From a virus: a stretch of DNA of 30,589 bases. The stretch covers positions 1 to 30,589 of the IMG/VR virus record IMGVR_UViG_3300035698_001696; one strand, 5' to 3'. Below the pieces are notes generated by a model. That model saw only the letters and a list, made by a program, of their open reading frames with translations, was not told where the DNA came from and did no database searches. Shown in pieces: positions 14,711 through 23,163 of this stretch; within the stretch, counting starts at the first letter, position 1; every line of letters starts with the position of its first letter. The translations under genes and the position numbers were made by a program.

Positions 14711-17700
14711 CTAGTTATAAAGCATTCTATATATAACATCTACAGCGGCACCACCAGCAGCACCAGGATCAACAGTGATTCTGAACGCGTCATCTATTGA
14801 ATAAGGTCCAAGGTATACTGCATCCTCGTTAGCTACTGTGAATGCGGCAGAGACTAAATCCTGTAAACCACCACCGCTTACATCGTAGTACACTCTGATA
14901 GTGTAGTTAACTGTAGCGTTCTTCATGTCCAACCAAATGCTCTTGATCTCATACTGTTGTTCTGTGGCATTTGTGAAGTCTATGAGCGTCTGCTCGTTAG
15001 CTGTTTCGTCTATGCTGACAGTATCATTCTCTATCTTGTATTTCTGTACTAAAGCAGGACCACCTGAGTTGGCTATGTTGCCAGACTGCTCACATAAGGG
15101 AGCGTCTATGCTGTATCCATCACTTATCTCTGTGATGAGGTTATCATAAATATATCCAGTTGACGTAGCCCCAAGCGTAATAGCATGAGTAGTAACTACA
15201 ATGGTTTTCAATCTGTTTCTGCCTATCTCAGTACCATCGCAGTTAACACCAGAGTATATAGGCCCGTTGTCCCATGTGTTAGTTTTGTCAATACCATCGA
15301 ACATGTTGTCAAGTATCTGGACGTTGTCAGTGTCTGCACTCTCTAAAACTATCGCTCTATCTGGGCCATCGGCAGAGGTGTACCATAAGTTCTTTTCAAG
15401 CAACGCTCTGTCACCAGCATCTGGTATTGTGATGGATTCCTGATCGTACAAACCCTGTTCAAACACACAGTTTCTTATGATACAACCGTAGGCACCTATG
15501 TTAATCTGAGAGGCTATACCCGCGTTGGTAGTAGCTTCAAATGCTATGTTGTCTATAATGACGTTGGCACCTGTTACAGTGATGGCATCATTAGCACCAA
15601 GCTCTGTGCCATCTACTACGAAGGTAGGTTTATCAGCACCAGAACTTATACCAACGATAGATGTGGAAGGTGCGTCTAGGGTAATAGTATCGTTGATGGT
15701 CTCATAATGCGTAGGCATTATGTAGATAGTGTTACCACCACCAGGAGCTACAATACCAACAGCAGCATCTAGTGTAGCTTTAGCAAGCACTGGGCTTAGG
15801 CCACTGTAGTTGTCATCACCATTATCTCCATCGACAAAAACTGAAAGCGAAGTAGTTCCGTCTTTAAACTCAGTACCATTGCCGATTATGTTGTTATTAA
15901 ATTCTACAACACCTATGCCACCAGCGTTTATATGGTATCCCTGCTGTGAGGCCAAGATGGTGTTACCCATTATCACTGCACCTACACCTGCGTCACCGAC
16001 ATCAATTAGGAACTGAGCAGCGGTTTTATATACGAAGGTGTTGTTCTTAATAGTCATGGAATCTGTTTGATCTGAGTAGATAGCGTTAACATCCCACACC
16101 CAAGCCACTGATGCTCCATCAAATATATTGTCTTCTATAATTAGCCTAGTAGCTGCACCAGATGCGTTGTAGATAACATAGTCAGACCCATCAGCTACAG
16201 CTAAAAACTGGTTGTTTCTGATGGTTACTTCTTCTGTCGCACCTTCAAACTCTATGGCCTGTAAGTCATTAGTACCGAGTTCAAATCTGCACTCCTCGAT
16301 GAGAATATCTTGAACAGCACCTATGGCTATATGCCCTGGAGTAGCAGCTGTATCATTTGGTTGAAATATAATACCCCTGACAGCAATATCGGGAGCAGAG
16401 ATAAGCATGGTCTGATCCGCAGCAGCTAAACTGTTCTTCAGCCTTGGTCTATCTTCGCCAATGCCAAGACCTACAATACTTACTCCTGATGTATTAACAT
16501 CTATCTGTGTCTCAACATCTTCGTTATGTCCTGGCATCAGAATGATAACATCGTTTGCATCTGCAGTTGAATGAACAATACCAGCAGCTAAAGTAGCACA
16601 AGGGTTTTGAAAAGTAGGAACTATAACATCGTCACTGCCAACATTGCTATTAACATATATGTATCTACCTGAAGTTTGTGGAACACCTTCGTGAAGTTTA
16701 TTTATGTCATGTGATGTAGTGTAGTTATCTGTAATAATAAAACGCACAGCATCTGCAAAAGGTTCTCCGTCAAAAAACGAGTTGTTCCTGATAATGCCAA
16801 GAGCCGTAGTATCGGAGTATGTTATAAACTCTATCCCCGCTGGAGTTCCAAAGAACACATTGTCTTCAATTCTAATAGAGGAATCAGCTTGGCTTGAATA
16901 GATAACACCATCATCCCAATTAAAACCACCACCAAAAAATTCGTTTCTCCTTATGGTCAGAATGTCTGTAACGTCTGTATTGGAGTAGATAGCATAATCA
17001 GGACCATTGGCTGAGACTAAGAACTTATTGTCTTCTATTCTTATATCAGAACATCCACCAGTTGCGTTAAGAAATGTTATACCTTGTAAATCATACTGAC
17101 CAGAATAAAAAGCACAGTCATGGATAAAGATACAATCAGACAATCCCTCGAATTCAATATGGCCTATAGTATTAGCTGATGTAGCAGAACCAAATATAAG
17201 ACCTGCCATCTCTACATTGTCTGCATCTATTCTAAGCGTTGCAGCTGTACCAGCACCGTAATTAGAACCAAATCTAGGAGCGTTCTCTCCATGACCAACA
17301 CCTATGATCTTAATACCATCTACATCTATATCTATCTGTACAGTTACAATCTCTATATGCCCAGGCATGACTACGATCATGTCTCCCTGGTCAGCAGTAC
17401 ATAAGTCTATGGCTCCATTCAATGTAGCCATAGCATTTGTTGGTGAGGTTCCTGAGTTAGTAGCGCTACCCAAGGTAGAACTTACAAAGTAGATATCACC
17501 TGTCGTAGATTCTGGAGATTGTGAATGAGAAGTCTTAACTGTGTCAGGTACTATCACATCTCCGGTACCTGGGACTAAGGCTCCGCTACCGCCACCACAT
17601 TCTACTAATTCATAAGCTCCTATAACAAGTGGTGCTCCACCGTAGTTAACAACACATATGCCTGTAGCTGCTGCAGTGAAGTTGATACCCTGACAGAAGT

Positions 17701-18448
17701 TAAATGTATTCCATCCTATAAATCCCTGTGTATGTATTACCGTAGAGTATATAGCCCCGTTATCCCAAGCGTTGGCTGCACTCATGCCATCAAAGTAGTT
17801 GTTGAGAATAATAGGTTCCGTAGTACCAGCAGACTCTATGATTATAGCAGAGTCAGGACCATCTTCCTCAACCCTGAAGACGTTATTCTTTATTACACTT
17901 TCATCTCCACCGTCCTGCATGGTGACTGAGAGCAGAGCGTACTGGTTACAAGCAAAAGAACAACTATCGATAGTAACACCGCCTTGGATATCTACGAACG
18001 ATTCCATGGCACTCTCTGCTTCGAATACGATATCTTTAATCACACAGGATTCGGCTGTTACTTCAACTAAGTCCAACGTAGCATCATCTAAATCAGCCTT
18101 GAGCACTGGTCTGAGATCTCCAGAACCTAGCCCAACTATTATCACGCCAATTTTATCTAAGGTTATAGCCGCCGTTGCTCCAGCGTTAGCAGCCTCAAGA
18201 GTTTCATCATGTCCTGGCATGACATAGATTACATCGCCTCTCTCGTCTTTACATCTTCCAATAGCGTAGTCCAGGGTAGCAAATGGTCTCATAGGGGATA
18301 TGCCATCATTACCATTAGACGCGCTTATAGCCCCGTCCAAGGTGTTGGTCGTTCCATTTCCCACGAACCAAACCTCGCCAGATGTATCTTGCCACTGTGG
18401 ACCTATAAACTGTCTAGCTTTTATGATATCATATTCAGAAGCACTCAT
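14711..18448 (-). CDS. Giant beta-helix virion protein B, 1245 aa
   Basis: The gene begins behind CTAGGAGAATGCT. Residues 1 to 20 are a charged helix. Four tandem modules of about 275 residues follow (approximately 24-285, 315-585, 594-860, 867-1125), each reading like a pectate-lyase-type right-handed parallel beta-helix with repeated Ile-x-x-Asn-x-Phe ladders. All four carry the same signature: Met-Pro-Gly/Thr-His (His at 80, 364, 641, 914), a Gly-Pro-Asp-like box (from 195, 480, 752, 1026) and Trp-Asp about 31 to 33 residues later (Trp 228, 511, 785, 1059). Residues 1130 to 1245 are a separate beta domain unlike that of its paralogue. No signal peptide and no obvious catalytic set are seen. 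It is probably a fibre or decoration protein binding glycans, though a polysaccharide lyase activity cannot be excluded. Confidence 0.7.
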   Translation of the reverse strand: MSASEYDIIKARQFIGPQWQDTSGEVWFVGNGTTNTLDGAISASNGNDGISPMRPFATLDYAIGRCKDERGDVIYVMPGHDETLEAANAGATAAITLDKIGVIIVGLGSGDLRPVLKADLDDATLDLVEVTAESCVIKDIVFEAESAMESFVDIQGGVTIDSCSFACNQYALLSVTMQDGGDESVIKNNVFRVEEDGPDSAIIIESAGTTEPIILNNYFDGMSAANAWDNGAIYSTVIHTQGFIGWNTFNFCQGINFTAAATGICVVNYGGAPLVIGAYELVECGGGSGALVPGTGDVIVPDTVKTSHSQSPESTTGDIYFVSSTLGSATNSGTSPTNAMATLNGAIDLCTADQGDMIVVMPGHIEIVTVQIDIDVDGIKIIGVGHGENAPRFGSNYGAGTAATLRIDADNVEMAGLIFGSATSANTIGHIEFEGLSDCIFIHDCAFYSGQYDLQGITFLNATGGCSDIRIEDNKFLVSANGPDYAIYSNTDVTDILTIRRNEFFGGGFNWDDGVIYSSQADSSIRIEDNVFFGTPAGIEFITYSDTTALGIIRNNSFFDGEPFADAVRFIITDNYTTSHDINKLHEGVPQTSGRYIYVNSNVGSDDVIVPTFQNPCATLAAGIVHSTADANDVIILMPGHNEDVETQIDVNTSGVSIVGLGIGEDRPRLKNSLAAADQTMLISAPDIAVRGIIFQPNDTAATPGHIAIGAVQDILIEECRFELGTNDLQAIEFEGATEEVTIRNNQFLAVADGSDYVIYNASGAATRLIIEDNIFDGASVAWVWDVNAIYSDQTDSMTIKNNTFVYKTAAQFLIDVGDAGVGAVIMGNTILASQQGYHINAGGIGVVEFNNNIIGNGTEFKDGTTSLSVFVDGDNGDDNYSGLSPVLAKATLDAAVGIVAPGGGNTIYIMPTHYETINDTITLDAPSTSIVGISSGADKPTFVVDGTELGANDAITVTGANVIIDNIAFEATTNAGIASQINIGAYGCIIRNCVFEQGLYDQESITIPDAGDRALLEKNLWYTSADGPDRAIVLESADTDNVQILDNMFDGIDKTNTWDNGPIYSGVNCDGTEIGRNRLKTIVVTTHAITLGATSTGYIYDNLITEISDGYSIDAPLCEQSGNIANSGGPALVQKYKIENDTVSIDETANEQTLIDFTNATEQQYEIKSIWLDMKNATVNYTIRVYYDVSGGGLQDLVSAAFTVANEDAVYLGPYSIDDAFRITVDPGAAGGAAVDVIYRMLYN

Positions 18449-18499
18449 AGCATTCTCCTAGAGATTAGAATAAAATGAGACATGAGGAGAAAGCGAGAT

Positions 18500-18518
18500 A
18501 GGGAGAACGTAGCTCCCT
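18500..18518 (-). terminator. Hairpin between the two beta-helix genes
   Basis: In the 89-bp spacer there is a perfect 6-bp inverted repeat (AGGGAG and CTCCCT) with a 7-base loop. On the minus strand it follows the stop of the first gene by about 20 bases and is followed by a pyrimidine-rich but not purely T tract. It could be a weak terminator, an attenuator or an mRNA-stabilising hairpin that lets the upstream gene be expressed more strongly than the downstream one. Confidence 0.3.
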
Positions 18519-18537
18519 CCCCAAGCTCATCAAGTTA

Positions 18538-21500
18538 TTAAGTAGCTACAACTGTTGCACCCTCATCAAGAGGAATGTACCATAACTCAGCAGCCACAGT
18601 ATGACCACCGGCAGTAGCGTCAACAGTTCCAAGTCTATCTATGGTTCCTACACCAACAATCATCGGACTAATCATAGCCGATGCTGCGCCAGCAACCCCA
18701 CCACCAGTCAAAGCAGTTCCTACTTCGCCAGTAATTGAGAAAATCGAAAGCTGCTCAGCGGCAGTTACGTTGAACGTGCCACACATTGCAGAACCAGTTC
18801 CAACCGTCGGGTTCATAACAACGCTTGCCAAACAAGCTGCTGCTGCAACTGCTGCACCATTAACTTCCAAGCTAACCTGAGTAATAAGCACTCGTCCACC
18901 AGCTACCGTGAACATTGTAACTTGGTTGTTATCGAAAGCTAAATCGACATTAGCAGCTCTCTGTACTCTATACCCTAGCTTATCATTCTTAAACGAACTA
19001 GAGAAGTTCGCTTCCATCAGAGGTGTAAACTCTGCACCAGTACCAAATGGAAAATGAGATGTCGTACCTAAGAAGTAGTTGCCCTTCACTGCGAACTGCG
19101 CAGGTGCCGTAGTATCGAACAGACACATAGAAGCGTTATCTCCACCATCACCCTGTATCACGTTGTCGAGATACATGGCTCCACCATTTGCAAGTCCATC
19201 ATTGTCGATGAAGTACGAATCAGCAGTAAGCTGATCTGCATAGTTACCCTTAACTATGGTTCTTACACCAAGGTCATGAATCATAGCAATTGTAACTGGT
19301 TGTCTGATGAAGTAATTCTTCTCGATACGAGTATCGGAAGATGTAGCTGCTACATCAATAGAGATGAGGCTGGCTACATTCTGTGCATCGAAGTAACAGT
19401 CATGGATATAGTTAAAATCACCAGTATCCAAATCTATCAGCATCGGTGTGGTTGTCTGAGAAGCGTTACCGTATAATCTTAGACCGTATATCTCACAGTT
19501 ACTACCAGTGAGAGTAATAAGATCAATGTCAGCAACCGTAGTTAATGTGACATTAAACGTACCATCATCGACATACGGACCTAAGATAACATCATCTTCC
19601 GTTATAGCGATAGCCGCAGCCAAGGAATAATCACCTGGTTGCATTAAGATCCTATCACCGATACCAGTCCTTAACTTAGCAACAGCGTCTACGATTGTTG
19701 TAGGAGCTGTAGGAGTTAAGCCGTTTCCTGCAGTTGCTCCACCAGCTACATATAACGTAACAGGAGTTGCATCGTTAGGAATTACACCTGCACCATAAGC
19801 TTCACCCTTACCAATGTAAGTAGAACCAGACGTATCAAGATCATATGCTGTACACCATTCATAGTAGTTATTATCTAACAACATGCTGGTATGATTAACA
19901 CTGGAATTAATAGCAGCGTCATCCCATGTATTTGTAGAATCTCCACCATAGAACCTATTACCTTTGAATAAACCAAGGTCACAGGTAGCAACTTCAATCT
20001 CTATAGCGGAATCAGGACCATCTGCCATAACTCTAAACTTATTATCAATAACATACAGTCCACCGTTATCTTCCCAAGTAATACACTCAAGATCATTCAC
20101 TCCGAGGAAGAACCAGCAGTTCTGAATCTTAACATTCACAGCGTTGACATTAATCATAGATGTCGCAGCTGCTGTAGATTCAACAAAGACTATGTTATCA
20201 ACGACAGTATCTGCACCTGTAATATTAAAACCATCTACGACACCATTGATCGTGAAGATTGGTCTACTTACGCCCCAACCGATACCTAAGACTTTAACGC
20301 CCTGTACATCCATTGCGACAGGAGCAGTGAGAGTCTCTGCATGTGAGAATACTACGATAGTATCACCAGCAGCTGCGTCATTAAACGCAGAATCAAGGGT
20401 GATCGCTGGTGTCTCTATAGTGCCACCTTCAGAATCAGCGCTACCATAAACAGAGCTAACATATATAAACTTACCAGTAGATTGCTCGTCACCTTTAGCA
20501 AACTGTTTACCATCTGGCCCTGAATACGTGTTACCTTTTATACCAACTACACAAGTGGGAGCATTGATACCATAGCCAGCATCATGGTCTAAAATCTTAT
20601 TCGTATCTATAATCATAAAAGCACTTGTACTAGAATATACAATCGCGTCTGTTGCAGCAGTTACAAATAAGAAATCATTGTCTTCTACGTATCCATCAAC
20701 ATCGTCTTGGTCTGAGTAGATAATACCATCATCCCAAGTGTTAGTATCACTACCACCGAAGAAATAGTTTCCTCTGATGTTAAGTTCCGAAGAAGCAGAT
20801 GCTACTGAATAGATAGCGTAGTTAGGACCGTCAGCCCCAACCTCAAACATATTGTTCTCTATACGCATCCCTGTGTATCCACCGCCACCTAACAGGGTTA
20901 AACCTTGTAGATCATTAGCACCCTGAGAGAATTTACAGTCATGGATAAAGAGATCATCCACAAGACCTGCGACCGATACGTTACCAATAGTAAACGCAGA
21001 AACTGCTGCTGTGAAGTTGATGCCTGCAATCTCCACATCGTCAGCATCGATAATAATTGCTGCTAATGCACCACCAGTGAAGTTAGATCCAATGGCTGGC
21101 ATCTGGCTTCCATTGCCTATACCAACAATCTTGATACCATCTATATCTACATCAACCTGTACTGTGACCTGCTCAGCATGGTTAGGCATAACAACTACCA
21201 TGTCACCATGGTCTGCTACACAAGCACTAACACCAGCATCTAATGTTGCGAATGCCGTAGTTGGTGAAGCACCTGTGTTTGTATCAGCACCAGTTGCGCT
21301 ATCAACGAAGAAGATATCCCCAGTTGTAGACTCAGGAGCCTGTGTGCTTGAGTCCTTAACTGAATCAGGAATAACTATCGTCGGTGAAGAACCACCTATA
21401 CTTCCACCACCGCCTGCTTCAATAAGTTCACATGCACCAACTGTATAAGGTGCTCCACCATAATTCCAAACTACCATACCAGTTGCAGCTGCTGTGAAGT

Positions 21501-22266
21501 TAACACCTGTACATTCTGCAAATACATTAAATCCTACGAAACATCTTGTATGGATTACAGCAGAGTTAATAGCTGCAGAGTCCCATGTGTTTGTAGAATC
21601 TTCGCCTTCAAACCTGTTACCCATGATGACGAGGTTCGTGGCCCCTGCATCTTCGATCTCAATAGCAGCGTCTGGTCCATCAGCAACTACAAAGAACGAG
21701 TTGTTCTTAATAGTACAGTCGTCAACGTCGCCTATAGTAACAGCTTCAAGAACATAAACTCCACAATAGAACTTACATGCTTCTATAAGAGTAGAGTCTT
21801 CAGCAACAGCAACGAGCGATTCCATGGCAGAAATTCCTACTAACTGGACATTTCTAATAACACAGTTCTCAGATGTAACCTCGAACATATCCAAGGTAGC
21901 GTCATCCATGTTAGCACCAAAAACAGGTCGGTTATTACCATATCCTAATCCGATAATTTTTACAGCCTCGATATCAAGAGTAACTGCTGCAGTACCACCA
22001 GCGTTAGCTTCTGTATAAATTTCTTGATGACCAGGCATAACGTAGATAATGTCACAACGCCCAGCCTTACAGCGACTAATTGCGTAGTCAACAGTTGCGA
22101 ATGGACGAAGAGGTGAGATACCATCGTTGCCATTTGAAGCACTGATAGCTCCATCTAGCGTGTTAGTAGTTCCGTTACCTACAAAATATACTTCGCCTGA
22201 AGTGTCCTCCCACTGAGGACCGACGAAGTGTTTTGCTTTTACAATATCTAAGTCTGTCATACTCAT
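18538..22266 (-). CDS. Giant beta-helix virion protein A, 1242 aa
   Basis: ATG 22266 follows AAAGGAGATTGTT. The architecture parallels the downstream paralogue: a short charged N-terminus, three canonical modules (about 24-285, 315-580, 597-825) and a fourth, diverged one (836-1080). The signature residues are His80, His363 and His642, the Gly-Pro box from 195, 478 and 748, and Trp228, Trp511 and Trp781. The spacing from box to Trp is exactly 33 in all three. Module four keeps the beta-helix look but replaces the His motif with Gln-Pro-Gly-Asp-Tyr. Residues 1090 to 1242 are an Ala/Gly/Val-rich beta domain. Codons such as CGT, GGT, GAC, TAC and ATT are favoured compared with its paralogue, suggesting high expression. 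Its place two genes after the capsid gene suggests an abundant head or neck appendage. Confidence 0.7.
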   Translation of the reverse strand: MSMTDLDIVKAKHFVGPQWEDTSGEVYFVGNGTTNTLDGAISASNGNDGISPLRPFATVDYAISRCKAGRCDIIYVMPGHQEIYTEANAGGTAAVTLDIEAVKIIGLGYGNNRPVFGANMDDATLDMFEVTSENCVIRNVQLVGISAMESLVAVAEDSTLIEACKFYCGVYVLEAVTIGDVDDCTIKNNSFFVVADGPDAAIEIEDAGATNLVIMGNRFEGEDSTNTWDSAAINSAVIHTRCFVGFNVFAECTGVNFTAAATGMVVWNYGGAPYTVGACELIEAGGGGSIGGSSPTIVIPDSVKDSSTQAPESTTGDIFFVDSATGADTNTGASPTTAFATLDAGVSACVADHGDMVVVMPNHAEQVTVQVDVDIDGIKIVGIGNGSQMPAIGSNFTGGALAAIIIDADDVEIAGINFTAAVSAFTIGNVSVAGLVDDLFIHDCKFSQGANDLQGLTLLGGGGYTGMRIENNMFEVGADGPNYAIYSVASASSELNIRGNYFFGGSDTNTWDDGIIYSDQDDVDGYVEDNDFLFVTAATDAIVYSSTSAFMIIDTNKILDHDAGYGINAPTCVVGIKGNTYSGPDGKQFAKGDEQSTGKFIYVSSVYGSADSEGGTIETPAITLDSAFNDAAAGDTIVVFSHAETLTAPVAMDVQGVKVLGIGWGVSRPIFTINGVVDGFNITGADTVVDNIVFVESTAAATSMINVNAVNVKIQNCWFFLGVNDLECITWEDNGGLYVIDNKFRVMADGPDSAIEIEVATCDLGLFKGNRFYGGDSTNTWDDAAINSSVNHTSMLLDNNYYEWCTAYDLDTSGSTYIGKGEAYGAGVIPNDATPVTLYVAGGATAGNGLTPTAPTTIVDAVAKLRTGIGDRILMQPGDYSLAAAIAITEDDVILGPYVDDGTFNVTLTTVADIDLITLTGSNCEIYGLRLYGNASQTTTPMLIDLDTGDFNYIHDCYFDAQNVASLISIDVAATSSDTRIEKNYFIRQPVTIAMIHDLGVRTIVKGNYADQLTADSYFIDNDGLANGGAMYLDNVIQGDGGDNASMCLFDTTAPAQFAVKGNYFLGTTSHFPFGTGAEFTPLMEANFSSSFKNDKLGYRVQRAANVDLAFDNNQVTMFTVAGGRVLITQVSLEVNGAAVAAAACLASVVMNPTVGTGSAMCGTFNVTAAEQLSIFSITGEVGTALTGGGVAGAASAMISPMIVGVGTIDRLGTVDATAGGHTVAAELWYIPLDEGATVVAT

Positions 22267-22328
22267 AACAATCTCCTTTGGCTCTTAGGACTACACTGTA
22301 ACTGGTCGGACTATTCCGCAGCCATCTA

Positions 22329-22355
22329 CAGCAAGCTGTGAGAATTAAACTCACA
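22329..22355 (-). other. Two adjacent small hairpins in an intergenic spacer
   Basis: The 100-bp spacer before the first beta-helix gene has CAGC/GCTG (22329..22338, 2-base loop) next to TGTGAG/CTCACA (22337..22355, 7-base loop), sharing two bases, so the two cannot form fully at the same time. There is no T tract, so termination is unlikely. An RNA structure affecting stability or translation of the following gene is possible. Chance is also possible. Confidence 0.2.
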
Positions 22356-22366
22356 TTTACCCACCG

Positions 22367-23053
22367 TTACCTAGTTTGTGCTACATAAAAATAATCTACT
22401 GCCATAGTTTTGATTACAGCCTCACCATTCTGTATTGCGAAGCTAAGTGCTAACTCTGTTGTAGGAACCTGAGTCGTAATCTCAGATACCTTAACATCGT
22501 TAATGTATCCTTCTACTAATCCAGTACCTGATACTTTAAAACCTAGCTTAATCCATGTTGCATCAGCAAGGGTACCAACTGCTGTCTCTGTAGAGGCGAC
22601 GCTGGTATTCATACATACAAAGTCTATACCAGTAAGAGTATCATCAGATTTGAAGTAGATACCATCAGAGATGCCGTCTATTAAAGTTGTGTCTGTATCG
22701 CACAGTCCAAATACAAACTCACTCTCTGTCGCATCATTGATCTGTATCCTTGTTTCGAAGTAGATATGATCGCCAGCAGTAGGAATAAATGTCTCGCTCG
22801 TATATTGAGCCTCTTGGCTATCGTCGTTAGCCGCAGCGTTAGTGACAAGCAACACTCCACCCTTAGCATCTGTCAATGCAAGAGACCCTGCACCTGTTGC
22901 TGTGATAGTAAAGTCACCAGCTGTATAAACTTGGAAATCTTCCCAAGCTTCTACGTAGTAAGCTGGCCTACCGAATACATAGTCCTGCCACATACCAGGA
23001 GATGTCTGATTCGCAACTTGAATCGCGTCTCCATCCAGCCTGTGTAGTTTCAT
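22367..23053 (-). CDS. Jelly-roll/lectin-like structural protein, 228 aa
   Basis: An upstream in-frame ATG exists at 23068, but GGGAGGTTTAATT sits between it and ATG 23053, so I choose 23053. After a 40-residue N-terminal part containing Trp-Gln-Asp-Tyr-Val-Phe-Gly, residues 45 to 225 are beta strands in an order that recalls concanavalin-A-like lectin/glucanase sandwiches: Tyr-Phe-Glu-Thr-Arg-Ile-Gln-Ile, Phe-Val-Phe-Gly-Leu-Cys, Trp-Ile-Lys-Leu-Gly-Phe-Lys-Val, then Val-Glu-Gly-Tyr-Ile-Asn. It is the first gene after the capsid gene and its possible terminator. The likely role is a capsid-surface decoration protein, perhaps carbohydrate-binding. No catalytic residues can be assigned. Confidence 0.6.
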   Translation of the reverse strand: MKLHRLDGDAIQVANQTSPGMWQDYVFGRPAYYVEAWEDFQVYTAGDFTITATGAGSLALTDAKGGVLLVTNAAANDDSQEAQYTSETFIPTAGDHIYFETRIQINDATESEFVFGLCDTDTTLIDGISDGIYFKSDDTLTGIDFVCMNTSVASTETAVGTLADATWIKLGFKVSGTGLVEGYINDVKVSEITTQVPTTELALSFAIQNGEAVIKTMAVDYFYVAQTR

Positions 23054-23148
23054 AATTAAACCTCCCATACCTAATTAACCCACGCCCAACCCTCCACACC
23101 TCCGCCTTGAACTACAACCCGCAAGGTCACGAGTAAAAGGGGGAAGAC

Positions 23149-23163
23149 ACCCCACAGAGGGGT
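23149..23163 (-). terminator. Possible terminator/attenuator after the capsid gene
   Basis: A perfect ACCCC/GGGGT stem with a 5-base loop begins at the capsid stop codon and is followed on the minus strand by GTCTTCCCCCTTTTA. The T run is about ten bases from the stem, so it is not a textbook intrinsic terminator. Many phages have a leaky terminator just after the capsid gene, and the 110-bp gap here, in an otherwise packed operon, fits that. Confidence 0.3.

Noticed and set aside
14711-22266. Recent tandem duplication or assembly duplication of the two giant genes
   Set aside because: Codons differ throughout, even where the protein is identical, and C-termini are unrelated, so the two copies are old and genuine.
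23069-23148. tRNA or other RNA gene in the gap after the capsid gene
   Set aside because: No cloverleaf, T-loop consensus or CCA end seen on either strand; only the short GC hairpin at 23149..23163 stands out.
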